From Zeugodacus cucurbitae (Eukaryota; Arthropoda; Insecta; Diptera; Tephritidae), in NCBI RefSeq assembly GCF_028554725.1, contig NC_071671.1, positions 45,416,501 to 45,480,500 of the forward strand: a DNA stretch of 64,000 bases, in the 5' to 3' direction. The position numbers and the translations under genes are program-made. The notes under the pieces are model-generated. The model searched no databases. It had not been told where the DNA came from and saw only the letters and a program-made list of their open reading frames with translations. Each line of letters opens with the position of its first letter. The first letter of the stretch is position 1. Shown here piece after piece: positions 48,491 to 60,446 of the stretch.

Positions 48491-51414
48491 GCGTGGATTT
48501 CACATGTTTTTGTAAAAACACTCAAATATTGAAACATCAATTTTGAATAATTTGTTTTCTATTTGTCTTTAAATTGTCCATAAGTTTAAATAAAATAAGA
48601 GAAAAAGTAGGAGCATACGAGTTTTAGTGGAACATGATTATTAATACAAGTGTCGTTGGTAATTAGCTGACAAAAGCTGTATATGTCTTTACATACATAT
48701 ATCATAAAGTCTAAGTCTCCTGTGAAAACTCATCCCTGTTTTTGACATTAAGCTCAGCTAGTGAAGATGTTAAGCAACTTTGTTAATAAATAGAAAATAA
48801 TTACTTTTGCTAAGCTCGATAACTTTGTGAAGCAGCTAATGTATCTTTCAGGTATTGAAACCGTTTATCATATTCCTTGGCGTTTTGAGTCCATGAGGTT
48901 ATTACAATGTCTCACAAAAGTGTGAAATATTTACACGCATTGAATTCATTAAAATGGACTATAGCCAGCAATTTGTATGCGCTCCTTCCACTAGAAGTGA
49001 GCCATCATAAGATTCGTGAAATAGTTTGAAGTGCAATAATTATTAGGAAGCCTTAAAATGAAGATATCTTCGCTGTTGTGGTACAAAAGAAACTTATACC
49101 CTTATACAACACATAGGGAGCATTTCGTTCAATTCATCTAAAAGTGTTGACCATTGCTGAATCACTCACTTTTACGCCCCTGAAACGACTATTTTCTTCG
49201 GAACTAAACACTGAATCATCAGGACGCTGTAGAAATCTCTTTCAGGACAAGGAAAGGAATTTGGTTCAAATAAGGTTTGGTTATAGTTATCGTAATGTTA
49301 TCTCCTTTTTAATCATTACTATCTTTTTGACATACATCCAAAAATTCAGGACACACCATCAGATATCACGAATAATATTAAACACGGATGATATAAAATG
49401 ATTGAAGAATCCGTTAAGTGGGCAGACAATTACATGGTTATGTAATGTTGAGAGTATACCAAAAAAGAAGAGCAAAATTAAGAAAATTTAAAATTCATAA
49501 CCCTAAATTACTCACTTGAACATACTAGATAACCACGATATAAACAGCATTTAAAAATGTAAAGTCCAAAAGCGCACAGTTTTTAATTTCGAATTTACAG
49601 TTTTATTGGTACTAATAAAATCATTATTCATATTATTGGAAGCACGCATAAATTTATTAGATACTTGCGATTGTGTGATCCCATAAATTTACACTTAACC
49701 TCGTTAAAATGTGGCTTTAAAATGAATTTGATTTAAGCACCAGCCAATCAAGCTGTACTATATATAAATATCTACGTGTATATATTATGTTTATTGTGTT
49801 AACATAACAAATACATATGTATGTATGTGTAATCAACTTTAATTAGATACAGTTTTCAATAAATTTATGTTTGATTATTTTCCAAAACTGATTTAATGAA
49901 GTTTGGATTCGAGAGTTTGTGTGTGTGACGGTGTATGAGTTTGTACCCCTCCATCTTGCTCGCACGCCCAATAACGGCTGTAATAAATGCAGTTTCCAGT
50001 TCCATCCAATAACAAACCGCTCGCCATAATTCAATTCATGTTAAACGCTGCTGCAAACAGAAAAAAAAAACTTTTTTAATGAAATCAATAATCTTTTACG
50101 AATTAATACAAAAACGATAATCTGTCAATTGAAAATAATTTATGTGGAATTAATTTCGAACATGCTGTGCAGGCGTTGGAGGGGTGTGCAATATAACTGT
50201 TTGTGGAAAAAAAGCAATATCAAATGCCTCTCTTGCCTTTTAATTTTCAAATTTTAATTCAATTCACTTTAATTTTCATTTTTGATTTCTGAATGTTCGC
50301 GTGTTTGTGCGCAGACGCGACACGATTCGGTGCCGCACGGCGCAGCCGGACGCTGCACGCTAACATTTATGGCTTGCGACTTGTCTAAACTAAAGGCATA
50401 CTGCTGACTGCATGGCGGCTCATAAATATTAAATTACAGCCAATATTTGTTGTTTGTCGCATAGAACATTTTTAAAAGTCAATTTACATAGTTTATGGAA
50501 TTATTTTCATTGGCCAACAACAAAAACAAACTATAGGCAAATACAATAATCATAATGCAACAATAACGACAACAAACTTGGAGTGGTACAGAGACAAGAT
50601 AAAGAGACTTATATGAATTTGTACAGCGGTTAAGGCCTAGCTAGCAATAAGCAACAAGCTTAACAACATATTCAGTTATTAAATCTATATAAAGTCATAC
50701 AATATAAACTGAGAGTGATTAAGCAAACACCAAAGGCAAATATAGACTCAAGATTGATCATATAATTGGACCTTTTCTTAATCTCTAACCTTAAAAAATT
50801 TCTCGACAACCATCATTTAAATTTGAAGATTTTAAACAAAATAGATTATTAAAATCGAAAAAATTCTAATTATTAATCGAGTTCTAATGTAGAACTCCAA
50901 TGAGATGGGTGTTTGGGTGTTTAAGTAAAAATACTTCTTAATATTTATCACACCAGTTTCCAATTGAATTATAGTGCAGTTCTTTGCCATTGCACTCTTC
51001 TTCTCTACTCTAGTTTGAGGATTATGTTACACTAGCGATCTAATGCAATAATCCAAAAACCTTTAATCATTTAGTTTATGTTTGATAAGGAGAGATTGCT
51101 CTTATGAAAGTCCTTCAGCCGCGGCTTATAAATATCAAACAAGGCAATACCTGCCAAAGAATATCGGAAAGCATCTACCGATGTGCCTTCTGTTGATTTC
51201 AATGTCGTTACTTAATATTAGTTTGTTATAAATATCACCATCTCGTGTCAATCTGTAGAGGGTTTATAATTTGAGGTTTATAATTTATATAAATAATTTA
51301 TATTTATACTACCAAAATAAATATTTTCTTTACCTAAGTTCCAAAAAATCTGTATTTGACGCCTCATTTTAATGGGTATTGCATGTTGGGTATTGCATGT
51401 TCCAAAACCATGAT
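48491..51414. other. No gene seen
   Basis: No supported gene. There are TATG/TACA runs near 49809-49825. The sequence TGGGTATTGCATGT is repeated twice in tandem just before the next element (51372-51402). Confidence 0.4.
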
Positions 51415-52622
51415 TTTTATACTCTCGCAACAAAAGTTGCTAAAGAGAATATTATAGTTTTGTTCACATAGCGGTTGTTTGTAACACCTAAAACTAAAAG
51501 AGTTAGATATAGAGTCATGTATACCAAAGTGATCAGGGTGACGAGTAGATTTGAAATCCGGATGTCTGTCCGTCCGTCCGTCTGTCCGTCTGTGCAAGCT
51601 GTAACTTGAGTAAAAAGATATTAAGATATCTTGACGAAACTTGGCACAAATATTCCTTGGCACCATAAGAAGATCAAGTTCGAAAATGGGCAGAATCGGA
51701 CCATTGCCACGCCCACAAAATGGCGAAAACCAAAAACACATAAAGTGTCATAACTAAGCCATAAATGAAGATATAAAAGTAAAATTTGGAATAAAGGATG
51801 GCACTAGGAGGAGGCATATTTGGATGTATTTTTTTTTTTGGGGAAGTGGGCGTGGCCCCGCCCACAAATCGGTTATTTGTATTTAACTCGCAAACTAATA
51901 AAGCTATATAAACCAAATTTTCTGCAGTCGGTTCTCTTACATACCCCACCACACACCATGAAAATAGTTGATTTCGGATAATAACCACGCCCACCTCCCA
52001 TACAAAGGTTAGGTTGAAAATTACTAAAAGTGGGTTAACTCACTAACTAAAAACGTCAGAAACACTAAATTTCACATAGGAAATGGCAGATAGAAGCTAC
52101 ACTCAGATTTTTTTACAAAATGGAAAATGGGCGTGACATCGCCCACTTATGGGTCAAAAACCATATCTCAGGAACTACTTGACCGATTTCAATGAAACTT
52201 GGTTTGTAATAGTTTCCTTACATCCCAATGTTATGTTGTGAAAATAGGCCAAATCGCTTCACAACCACGCCTACTTCCTATATACCAGAACTTTGAAGAC
52301 GATCTGAATCGTTAACTTTTAAAGTAAGCACGAGTGAAGATATCATTGCAGAACTTTGCACAAATACTACCTTTATAGTGTGGCAGCCCCATTCTAAAAA
52401 TCTCTGAAATCGGAACATAGGTTGTCAAGGCCCCATATATCGAACACGAGGAACTTCGGGGCTTCTAACCTAATATTAGGGTTTCCAACTTTAAATGGAC
52501 TTTATATATATGACGAATATGTGGGTCAAATTGTGTATTATATAATATAAATAAAGTTAAATAAATAAATTGCGAGAGTATAAAATGTTCGGTTATAACC
52601 GAACTTAGCCCTTCCTTACATG
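51415..52622 (+). mobile_element. DINE-1-like dispersed element, copy E (full length, reference copy)
   Basis: Both ends are well preserved. The 5' end is TTTTATACTCTCGCAAC-AAAA-GTTGC then TAAAGAGAATATTATAG. The 3' end is TTGCGAGAGTATAAAATG, hairpin TTCGGTTATAACCGAA, then CTTAGCCCTTCCTTACATG. TTTTATACTCTCGCAA and TTGCGAGAGTATAAAA are perfect complements, so the ends carry a 16-bp inverted repeat. Internal landmarks are a tetranucleotide run of GTCC/GTCT units (51563-51592), ACGCCCACAAAATGGCG (51709-51725), GTGGGCGTGGCCCCGCCCAC (51846-51865), CCACGCCCACCTCCCATAC (51985-52003) and CCCACTTATGGGTCAAAAAC (52141-52160). No ORF spans it. Insertion is in T-rich DNA without a target duplication. Structure and several motifs resemble Drosophila DINE-1/INE-1. 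Confidence 0.8.
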
Positions 52623-52841
52623 TTACATATAATTTACATACATACGGATACATTTTTGAATCCGCCCTTAAAGTTCCTAGTTTTTTTTGTTTCATCGAGG
52701 AAGAGCTTTACTTTTTGAAAGCTTTCAAGGGAATGTGCTGTTGTCGATATAGTGCCGCTAAGTCGAGATATTGACAGAGGCTTTCGAATAATTTATGAAG
52801 GTAAATCAATAAACATGAGTACAGAAACTATGAGGTATCTA
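52623..52841. other. Spacer between two elements, nothing recognised
   Basis: About 220 bp of AT-rich sequence between the DINE-1-like copy E and the Tc1-like element. No feature is supported. Confidence 0.5.
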
Positions 52842-53683
52842 CAGTGCCAAGCAAAACAATCGGTTTTTCACCACTTTTGAATTTGAAGTGCTGCAAATTT
52901 TTTTACGACAGCTTAAATGTTATACAATTTTCAGTATAAGTTCCTTTTGTTATTGTAAAATAAAATAAAAATTAAAAACCTAATTCTTTAACAAACATAA
53001 AAGAAATATACAACAAATCTGAAACAAAGTCATTCAGTACAGTTTTGTTCGTAAAGAGTAAATGGCTTCAAATTACATTTTTTGTCTAAAAACCTTTGCT
53101 TTCAATTAAATTTCCCATTATTTCCTTTGGTTTCTTCTCTATTTCAGACTTGTAGTCTGATCCATAGCTCCTCCATATTGCTCGGCTTTGTTCGGTAATT
53201 GCACAATCTCCTCTTTACATCCTAAAATTCTCAATCGGGTCAGGATTTTATGCCGAACATTGAAAGAGTTGAAATCGTTGATATTGGAGTTAGCGAGTAA
53301 CAATACTGGTATCGGCATCCTGTTGGAAAATGATCTCTTCCTTTGAATAAGACAATTGTCCATAAAATCAGATAAATTTAACAGTAAAAAATTACACTTC
53401 TGTTTTCATAATTCCAGAGCTTTCATTTATAGATTTTACGACATCAAATCAAATAAAAATCTTGCTTTTTTCATATAGAGTGCAACGAGAAAAACTGTAC
53501 TGAATGAGTTTGTTTTACATTTGGTAGGACTATTCTTTTAATCCGAAAATTACGAATATTACAATTGTACATTAAATAAAGAACTAACACTACAAATTTG
53601 GTAACGTTTGACCCAACCGTTAAAAAGTTAGAGCACTGGAAGTGCAGAAGTGGCGAACATACGAACGAGTTTGCTCGACACTG
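52842..53683 (-). mobile_element. Tc1-like element with nested terminal repeats, internally deleted
   Basis: TA at 52840-52841 and 53684-53685 flanks ends CAGTGCCAAGCAAA (left) and CAGTGTCGAGCAAA (right complement), the Tc1 arrangement TA-CAGTG. About 175-190 bp inside each end is a second inverted pair, TCATTCAGTACAGTTTT at 53030-53046 and its complement AAAACTGTACTGAATGA at 53491-53507. Each end therefore carries an outer and an inner TACAGT-type repeat, like the IR/DR architecture of some Tc1 elements. The centre encodes transposase fragments on the minus strand. Length is 842 bp, about half of an intact element. Confidence 0.75.
53139..53363 (-). pseudogene. Tc1-like transposase remnant
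   Basis: On the minus strand KEEIIFQQDADTS is encoded near 53310-53345, holding the second catalytic Asp (QQD). About 26 codons later NPDPIENF (53221-53247) holds the Glu of the DD34E triad. The spacing is shorter than 34 and includes stops, so a small deletion or frameshift lies between. A different frame then gives KEEIVQLPNKAEQYGGAMDQ, matching the VKREI.KLPNKPKNMEELW stretch that follows in related transposases. The 74-codon open frame listed by these coordinates mixes right and wrong frames. The N-terminal half is absent. The copy is inactive but keeps recognisable catalytic blocks. Confidence 0.65.
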
Positions 53684-55650
53684 TATATAGGCGAAATAAT
53701 ATGGGTTATATAAGTCGCTTAAAATTTGTAGATCTTATCGCCTTAGAGCATCAGTCTTCTTCACATCGCATATAAAGATATATATATTGCAGTATAGGCC
53801 GGTATATTCTCTCTATATGTTTAGACTAACATTCACTCTTATTGTGTACTAACTTCTGCAATTATATTTATTTATAGTTTTATATTATGTTTCATCAAAA
53901 ATTATAGAATATAAATGAGCGAAATAAGAGCACAGAGGGGAAGTATTAATTACATTTTTGTAATGCTCACTGAATGAAGCTCTTCCAGTTAACAAATATT
54001 TAATCTTCTCTTGCCGCAATCAAACCAGAATGGGACCGAACGAAGTAGTAAACATTTAGAAATCTCAATGAACTCCATAAACTCGTAATTATACCCAACT
54101 ATTTGCACTACTTAGTGAGCTGAGCTGAGAGCTGAGTGGGCGTTTATTGCTAATTTGCGACGCAAAGAAAATTAGAAAGCTACAAATTAGATCGCACATT
54201 TTTCCGCAGAAAAGCGCGGCGACAAAGACAAAATGAAGGCAAAAGCATTTGAGAAAGCGTCAAAAGTGCTTGCCACAAACGGATCGCATGACTTATTTGT
54301 GCGTGTTGCTTGCCGCCTGGTCGCCTGCTGGCTAATGTTTGTGCAACCGACGCGCTTTTGCCACTTTCACACATGTGCCGCAATTTGCCCAGAGTTTCGC
54401 GTGGCTATGGAGGGTGCCAACTACAAAGTTATGGATTTAATGGATTTTAATTACGTTAATTAGCAGAAATTGAATGCGAGTGCCGCAGTTGGAGTCGGTG
54501 TGGACTGTAATGGCGACTGCCGGCTGCTGGCTGTGCGCCTTTCAAATGGCGGCATGCAACTGTAGATATGTAACTGTAATTGTGTTGTTGTTGAATGAAA
54601 TCGCACGGCAACTGATGAATTACCGCCATAACTGAATGTTATAGTTGTTGTAGTTTTGTTGCTGGCAGCTGCAATTGGCGCACAAAATTGCGTTAATTAA
54701 AAAGTCTGTCTGTTTGCACCGCTGTCTGACAGCGTCGACTACAAAGTGAGCGCTTTGAGAGCTGAGCTTTGAGGTGTGTGTGTTTGTAATTGCCCCCATT
54801 TTGTGATTATTGCCGCAATCACGCTAATTAGCAACAACTTCATTCACGAGCTGTTAGCTGCATAGAAAAATGCCAGCGCACTACAATGAGCTTAATTGAA
54901 GTGAAAAAGACATGAGTAGCAAGCTGTGTTTAACGGTATTAGAGAGTATGTCATATAATATGTATAAAATAAAAAATAAAAATATGTATGTATTTGTGTG
55001 TGTTATTATGTGTAAAATTTAATACTAATCAAAATAATATTAAGATCTATAGATATAATTGTTATTATTATTATTAGTTTTTTGTTTTTGAAATATATAT
55101 AATAATGATTATTGCTACATCTATATAAAGGTCGTTTTAAACTATGGCTAATGATGTAAGTTTTTGTTTGTAAAGAATTCCTCAGGTCAGTTTTAAGAGC
55201 AGTCTTGAAAATGCCGCTATTATTGAGATTTAAATTCACATCCTGGTTGATCGCCAATGCTGAATTATATAAGCAAGAACCTAGAGAGAGATAGATTTTT
55301 TTATAGTAAATCTCTGGGAGAGATATTTTAAGATTTTCGATTATCAAAAGTTTGTTGCAAAATATCATTTAAAATACCATATGTTATATTGGAAATTTAT
55401 AAGAAGAGCGAATGAAGAAAATCTGAATTGAGATTTTGAATACCATTATATATATAAATAATTGAACAACCGCTAAACAACTTTTATGACACCTAAAAAC
55501 TTTAAAACAATCATCCAAACTATAATTTGTCGACAATGTCTTTAGATCTTTAAGGTCTTCAAAAGTCTCCTAAGGTGATTGATTTCGTATGCAAAATTGG
55601 TCATATAGATAACTAAAGTCATGACATAAGTATAAGTCTGTTTAAACCAA
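53684..55650. other. No gene seen
   Basis: No supported gene. The part 54180-54860 is less AT-rich, with short open frames on both strands and no motif. A 120-codon minus-strand frame at 55006-55368 is made mostly of Ile, Asn, Leu and Lys, as expected from AT-rich DNA. Confidence 0.4.
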
Positions 55651-55654
55651 AAAC

Positions 55655-56425
55655 GTGGCAGTCAAGGTGGAAAGACAACTCCATCTATAAATGGTTAGAT
55701 AAGATAATGCCTCCTAAGCGAAGTATATGGGTCTGGTGGAATGAGGACAAGACGAAATATCTCCTGTCATCAAACAAACAGTCGGCGCACTCGTGTCTTA
55801 GATCCCACGTCACTGTTGACAGTCATAAATTTTAAGTCGTAGATACTTTCGTCTACCAGGGAACCAGCGTTAACAACGCCAACAATGTCAGCCTCGAATT
55901 CCAATGCATAATCAGTAGACTGAGTAGGCAATTGAAAAGTAAAGTCCTCTCTCGATGAACCAAAATCAAACTCTATAAGTCCCTCATCATTCCCGTCCCC
56001 TTGGACGATGACAACATCTGATGAGACGACTCTTGGGGTTTTCGAGTTAAAGGTTTTGCGTAAGATTTATGGTCCTCTAAACATTGGCAACGGCGAATAC
56101 CGCAGACGATGGAACGATGAGCTGTACGACTTACACGACGACATTGACATAGTTCAGCGAATAAAAAGACAGCGGCTACGCTGGCAAGGTCATGTTGTAC
56201 GAATGGATGAAAACACTCCAGCTCTGAAAGTTCGATGCATGTACCCGCTGAAGGAAGCCGAGTAAGAGGACGACCTCCTATCCGTTGGAAATAACAAGTG
56301 GAAAATGACCTGGCTTCGCTTGGTGTTTCCAGTTGGCGCCAAAAAGGAGGAATGAGTGGCATGCTCTGGTGGATTCGGCTATAATCGCTTAAAGCGGTTC
56401 CTACGCCAAGAAGATATATATAAAT
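55655..56425 (+). pseudogene. 3' end of a non-LTR retrotransposon reverse transcriptase gene
   Basis: Pieces in three frames follow the C-terminal part of a non-LTR reverse transcriptase downstream of the catalytic FADD region: NEDKTKYLLSSNKQSAH near 55740-55790, VTVDSHKF then VDTFVYQGTSVNN near 55810-55875, RLSRQLKSKVLSR near 55917-55957, TKIKLYKSLIIPV near 55962-56000, then the 85-codon frame at 56008-56265 with FELKVLRKIYGPLN, YRRRWNDELYDLH and LRWQGHVVRMDENTPA, and finally RGRPPIRWK and a VENDLASLGVSSWRQK stretch near 56270-56345. The catalytic residues, endonuclease and 5' part are missing, as expected for a 5'-truncated copy. There is no RNase H domain, so this is a different lineage from the 10.5- and 15.2-kb fragments (RTE- or Jockey-like; I do not assign the clade). 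An ATATATA tail follows at 56410-56432. Confidence 0.7.
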
Positions 56426-59400
56426 ATATATTAGAGAATGCCTCAACTGAAAAGAAATATTCGTCCAGTATTTCGTTAATAAATTTGAGATTGGAAACAT
56501 GATATTGGATACTTAGTTGCTATCCTAGTATTTCAGATTTATTTCATAAAACTCGCTAACTCAAAAGTCTGCTTGTCAATTACACTTGTCACTAATTATG
56601 GCTAATTAAGTTTGAAATGCTTACTTGCCTTCTCCTCCTTTACTTTCAGTGCTTCGATAGAAAGTACTTGAAAGGAATATGAAATCAATTTCTATGTGTC
56701 TCATACATAAATTCTTGCACGTAGAAAACTTTTTTTCGAAAACTGCATAAAAACAAATTACTGCTAACCAACAAATTAACGTCCCAATCAATGACGTCCT
56801 TATTAATGTATGAACAAAGGAAATCAGCGGAGTTATAACCATATACGATTATGAACGCATAAATATGCATACACATACACACATACGCACGCGTAAGGGT
56901 TTATGCATTAAAAATGACGCGCAATTAACAGATATTTCCATAAATAGAGGCAATTAAAACTGCGCCAAAGAAAGCCAGAGTACAAGCATGCCACTTTACC
57001 CTTACCAAAAACGTATCCTTGACGATGTTTCCTATTTCTTCTTCTACTTTTTTCCGCATAAAAAGTCATAAATGGTGAAGCTTAATGAGCTTTTATACGC
57101 GCGACACAAGAAATATATATGTATGTATATGTATGTATATAGTATAAAGAAATGCATATTCATATATATGTACATATATATATATATTTATAATTGATAA
57201 AGCATAATTGCACACACAGCCAATCATACATTCAGACCCTTTCGATCATTTATGGCTTCTTTTGTATATGTCCATGTGTCATCAACGACTAATTAAGAAC
57301 CTGTCAAGGCAGCAACATAATCACGCTCGGCACAACAATCATAAATATAAAGCGACATACCAAAGGGTATGCAAGGATTTAACGCTATTGTGCCATAAAT
57401 GTACAAAAATTGTGTGGCAAGCGAGTGAGCAAGCAAAGCGGTTCAACGCTTTGAAATGCGCAATGACACATTATGCCATGCAACAACAACAAGACACACA
57501 AATACATACATATATTATATATAAACGAGTGCTTGGTCAGATTTATGATTGCATTGGCGCTGCTGATCAGCGTTATGATCGAAAAAATACAACAACAACA
57601 AGAAAGCAAACAATCGACCATTTGCAATAATTTCTGCGAAACACGCGCAACATGACAATTATATAAAAATGACAGTGGCGAGCAAGAAAAAGCAGTAACA
57701 ACAACAACAAGCAAACAAAAAACAGTTAATAACACTACAACGATTATGACAAACTCAAGCGCTGCCTGCTCGCTCGCTAACTGACTCCCGCAATCCATAG
57801 CGTCTGTGCTGTGCCATGCTGTGCTATGTTATGCTGTGTTAAGATGTGCTTGGCCAGAGCCAGGCATTCATTTTGATAGAGGCATCATAAGCCTCCGTTC
57901 GTCCGCTTTGGAAATTTACAATCAAAATTGTGGCAGCAGCAGCGGCAGTGGCGGCGGCGGCATTCGTGACAATCAAGTTAAGTTGCTGTTGTTGGCCATA
58001 AATGGCCGACAGCATTGCATGCGTTGACAGGCAATAATGGCTGATGCTGCTGCCGCTTCCAACCATTGATTCGCCATAACTTCGACTAGTTGCTGTTGTT
58101 GTTATTATTATTGCTTTTTGTGATGTTGTTGTTGTTATTAATGCGCTTATGTTTGAAATTATTGACAAGTTGTAATTATGATGATTATGTGACCATATTT
58201 AATGTGTGGCATCATCACTTTGACGTCTCTTGCATGTTGCATGTGTCTTGGCTGCCTACGCCAAGCTTTAGTCTGTTGGACGGCTCTTTACCTTTTTTAC
58301 TTGTAGCATGTGGAAATACTCGATAATACTAGAGTTGTTGTAGTTGCTGCAAGCACTATTGCCAGGTTAATATTATTTCCGTAATTTGTTTGGTGGATTA
58401 TTGGATTTTGAAAAAATCTTTAAAAATTAAAGATAAAGAGAACTTAGCTTAAAGGGTTGCTTGGTATTCTTGCGGGAAAATGTTCCAATTTTTTATTGCC
58501 TTAAAAATGCGTATGTATATAACTAGGGATTACTGACATTTTGTGTCGTTAGGAGATCGTCAGGTGATCCTTATCTTGGTGCGAACTCGGTAAAAAGGTG
58601 CGTCCGCCTTGACTGCATAGCTCCTATCAGGATAATTTGAAGAAACAATAAAAAATATGTGTTTAGTTAAGACCTTAAACTCGAACTAGATTGAGAAAAC
58701 TTAAAATTTTATTTTTGACATCGGTTTTTAAGAATTTTCATGTCCAAGCCCAAGTCCTTGTAAATTGCATCTCGAAGTCGGTGTAATCTTTCATCAGGAA
58801 GAGGCGAGTAGTTCTCGTTAGAAATCTTCTCCGGCTTTTATCTTGTCCTTAACAAGTTGTTATTGGGAAGTTGCTTAATTCTAAGAAAATCATATGAATT
58901 TGGGAGCCATTGAATAAAAAAGTAATAGCCGTCAGTGTGCTGAAGAAAGTTTTGAATGTGCATTCAGTATCCCTTGGTTTGTTTTTGGTATTGCAGCAAA
59001 TTCCTCTAATAATTTTGAGGAGTTATATCAAATGACGAAAGTATTTATAATTATGTAAGCTCTAATGCTTGCAAGATTGCGTAAACCAAACTGATGAACA
59101 TTATCATGGCATCTTTAAGGTATGTGTATTGGATAATGTTCCAAGCCACAGCATTTAATTTTATACAAGACTGATTACCATGTAGAAGAAATGAGAGTGT
59201 ACGGCTAATTTCCATCATTGTTTAATCAGGGATCTAACTCAAACGATGCTAGGGATGATTGCTTCCCTATTTTTCAATCCATAGAACCCAAGCAGCCAAG
59301 TAGCAAAAGCTAGAAACACTTAGGCAATTTGAAGGATTTAACAACTTTTAATTAGCAAGTTCCTCAAATGTCTAACAAACTTCAACAAATATTCTGCTAT

Positions 59401-60112
59401 ATTGCCGACCTAATCAAGATCTTACACGTCTATGCCAGGACCATTGTTATCTGAGTAGCTAATTTCTACAAATGTTCATCACATTTCAATAATATTTTTT
59501 AGTCCTTTTTATGCCTGGTACTTCAACTAGGCTGATGCTGATAAATCACTTTTTATGAGTTATCACAACTGCATTCTTTCTACAAAGTGTCGTCACCTAA
59601 AAACATTAACTGAATATTGCCTTAGCAAACCTCAAACTCATAAAAAGAGAAATCTTGGCATTGGTTTGTATTTCAATTGAACACGGAATTCAGTCAACTT
59701 AAGGTTGTATTAGTTCTGGTTCGTTATAGTAGATGTATAGAGAATGTTACGACACTTTTCACTTACCACAATTTTCGAGTTATGCACTAAGACAACTACA
59801 GATCGTTTTATATTATTAGAGATTTGGAAGCATAATACGAACAGTTCAATAATTCTCTGTATAATATTTGATCAATTTCATCAACTAATACATAATGAAA
59901 TAATAATCAGGGGAGATTACATGAAAACTTAGATTTTGTTTAAATTAAATATTTAGTAGTCTTAGACATTTGGCAACCCTATAGTAATAGTTTTAGTATT
60001 TCTAACCACACCGCCGCAGCATTTTCTAGCATTGATTTATTATCAATCATTATTTTATTGGCAAGTGACGTAAATTGCGTATGCGTACAAAATATCGGTG
60101 CGAGTACAATTC
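56426..60112. other. No gene seen; microsatellite-rich
   Basis: No supported gene. Content includes TATG/TA runs at 57113-57140 and 57165-57195, CAA tracts at 57480-57720, a degenerate TGCTGTGC array at 57803-57849, a GGC/GCA triplet tract at 57938-57962 and GTT/ATT tracts at 58090-58140. The minus-strand frame at 58709-58913 is noted separately. Confidence 0.4.
58709..58913 (-). pseudogene. Unassigned protein-like frame with one internal stop
   Basis: Read on the minus strand the frame gives QWLPNSYDFLRIKQLPNNNL, a stop, then KPEKISNENYSPLPDERLHR continuing LRDAIYKDLGLDMKIL and ending NRCQK-stop. The amino-acid composition is balanced and charged, unlike the hydrophobic or Lys/Asn-only frames elsewhere in the window, and it has no simple repeat. 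I do not recognise the protein. DERLHRLRDA is faintly like a segment of the mitochondrial complex III subunit UQCRB, but the rest does not support that. It may be a pseudogene scrap, an exon or chance. Confidence 0.2.
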
Positions 60113-60120
60113 TATAAAAG
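60113..60120 (+). promoter_or_regulatory. TATA box candidate (TATAAAAG)
   Basis: A textbook TATAAAAG flanked by mixed-composition DNA lies 134 bp upstream of the first ATG of a short ORF that is followed by AATAAA. The region 60120-60240 is GC-richer than its surroundings. No consensus initiator is seen at the usual distance, so this is only a candidate. Confidence 0.35.
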
Positions 60121-60253
60121 CCGCATTGTGTGCCAGTATTTAACGTTCGTGCAGCGGCGAAGGTGCTGCGCGGTTAAGAGCGAGGCACTCGAACTAACAA
60201 GCACGGAGTAGTAGTCAATCTGGCGGACATTTGGACATTTCATTTGACAGAAC

Positions 60254-60427
60254 ATGCACAAGATGGCGTCGCAGCGCTTTTATGGCGACACAAAGCGACG
60301 GGCGGCTGCCCATAATGGTCGTGATTGCCGATCGTGGAACGAATGGATTGCTCAAATGCGGTGCGTGCTCTTGACAACTTTAGCCTTATTACATGATCTG
60401 GGAAATTGTTGTTGCTGCAATTATTAA
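60254..60427 (+). CDS. Candidate 57-codon ORF or first coding exon, function unknown
   Basis: The ORF begins MHKMASQRFYGDTKRR, continues with NGRDCRSWNEWIAQMR, then a hydrophobic CVLLTTLALLH stretch, and ends GNCCCCNY-stop. The second ATG (60263, context CAAGATGG) has the better start context. TATAAAAG lies upstream at 60113 and AATAAA downstream at 60447-60452, so the stretch has the parts of a compact transcription unit. CG-GTGCGT at about 60359 could instead be a splice donor, which would leave the first 35 codons as a 5' exon. I recognise no family. The N-terminal half is basic and not a signal peptide. It could equally be an upstream untranslated exon of a neighbouring gene. Composition differs from the AT-rich flanks. 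Confidence 0.25.
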   Translation: MHKMASQRFYGDTKRRAAAHNGRDCRSWNEWIAQMRCVLLTTLALLHDLGNCCCCNY

Positions 60428-60446
60428 AAGCAATTTTGTCACTTTC

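Noticed and set aside
51372..51402. Tandem 15-bp TGGGTATTGCATGT duplication as a target-site duplication of copy E
   Set aside because: Both copies lie on the same side of the element, so it is a local duplication and not a flanking one.
55006..55368. 120-codon minus-strand frame rich in Ile, Asn, Leu and Lys
   Set aside because: Composition follows the AT-rich DNA and no family signature is visible.
55973..56500. 175-codon minus-strand frame
   Set aside because: It is antisense to the non-LTR reverse transcriptase fragment, whose plus-strand frames carry clear family motifs.
57208..57798. Opposed frames of 140 and 137 codons
   Set aside because: Both cover the same CAA-rich DNA on opposite strands, which is what triplet repeats produce. 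No motif in either.
58741..58800. DERLHRLRDA segment as a UQCRB (complex III) gene
   Set aside because: Only about ten residues resemble that protein. The conserved N-terminal and C-terminal blocks are absent.
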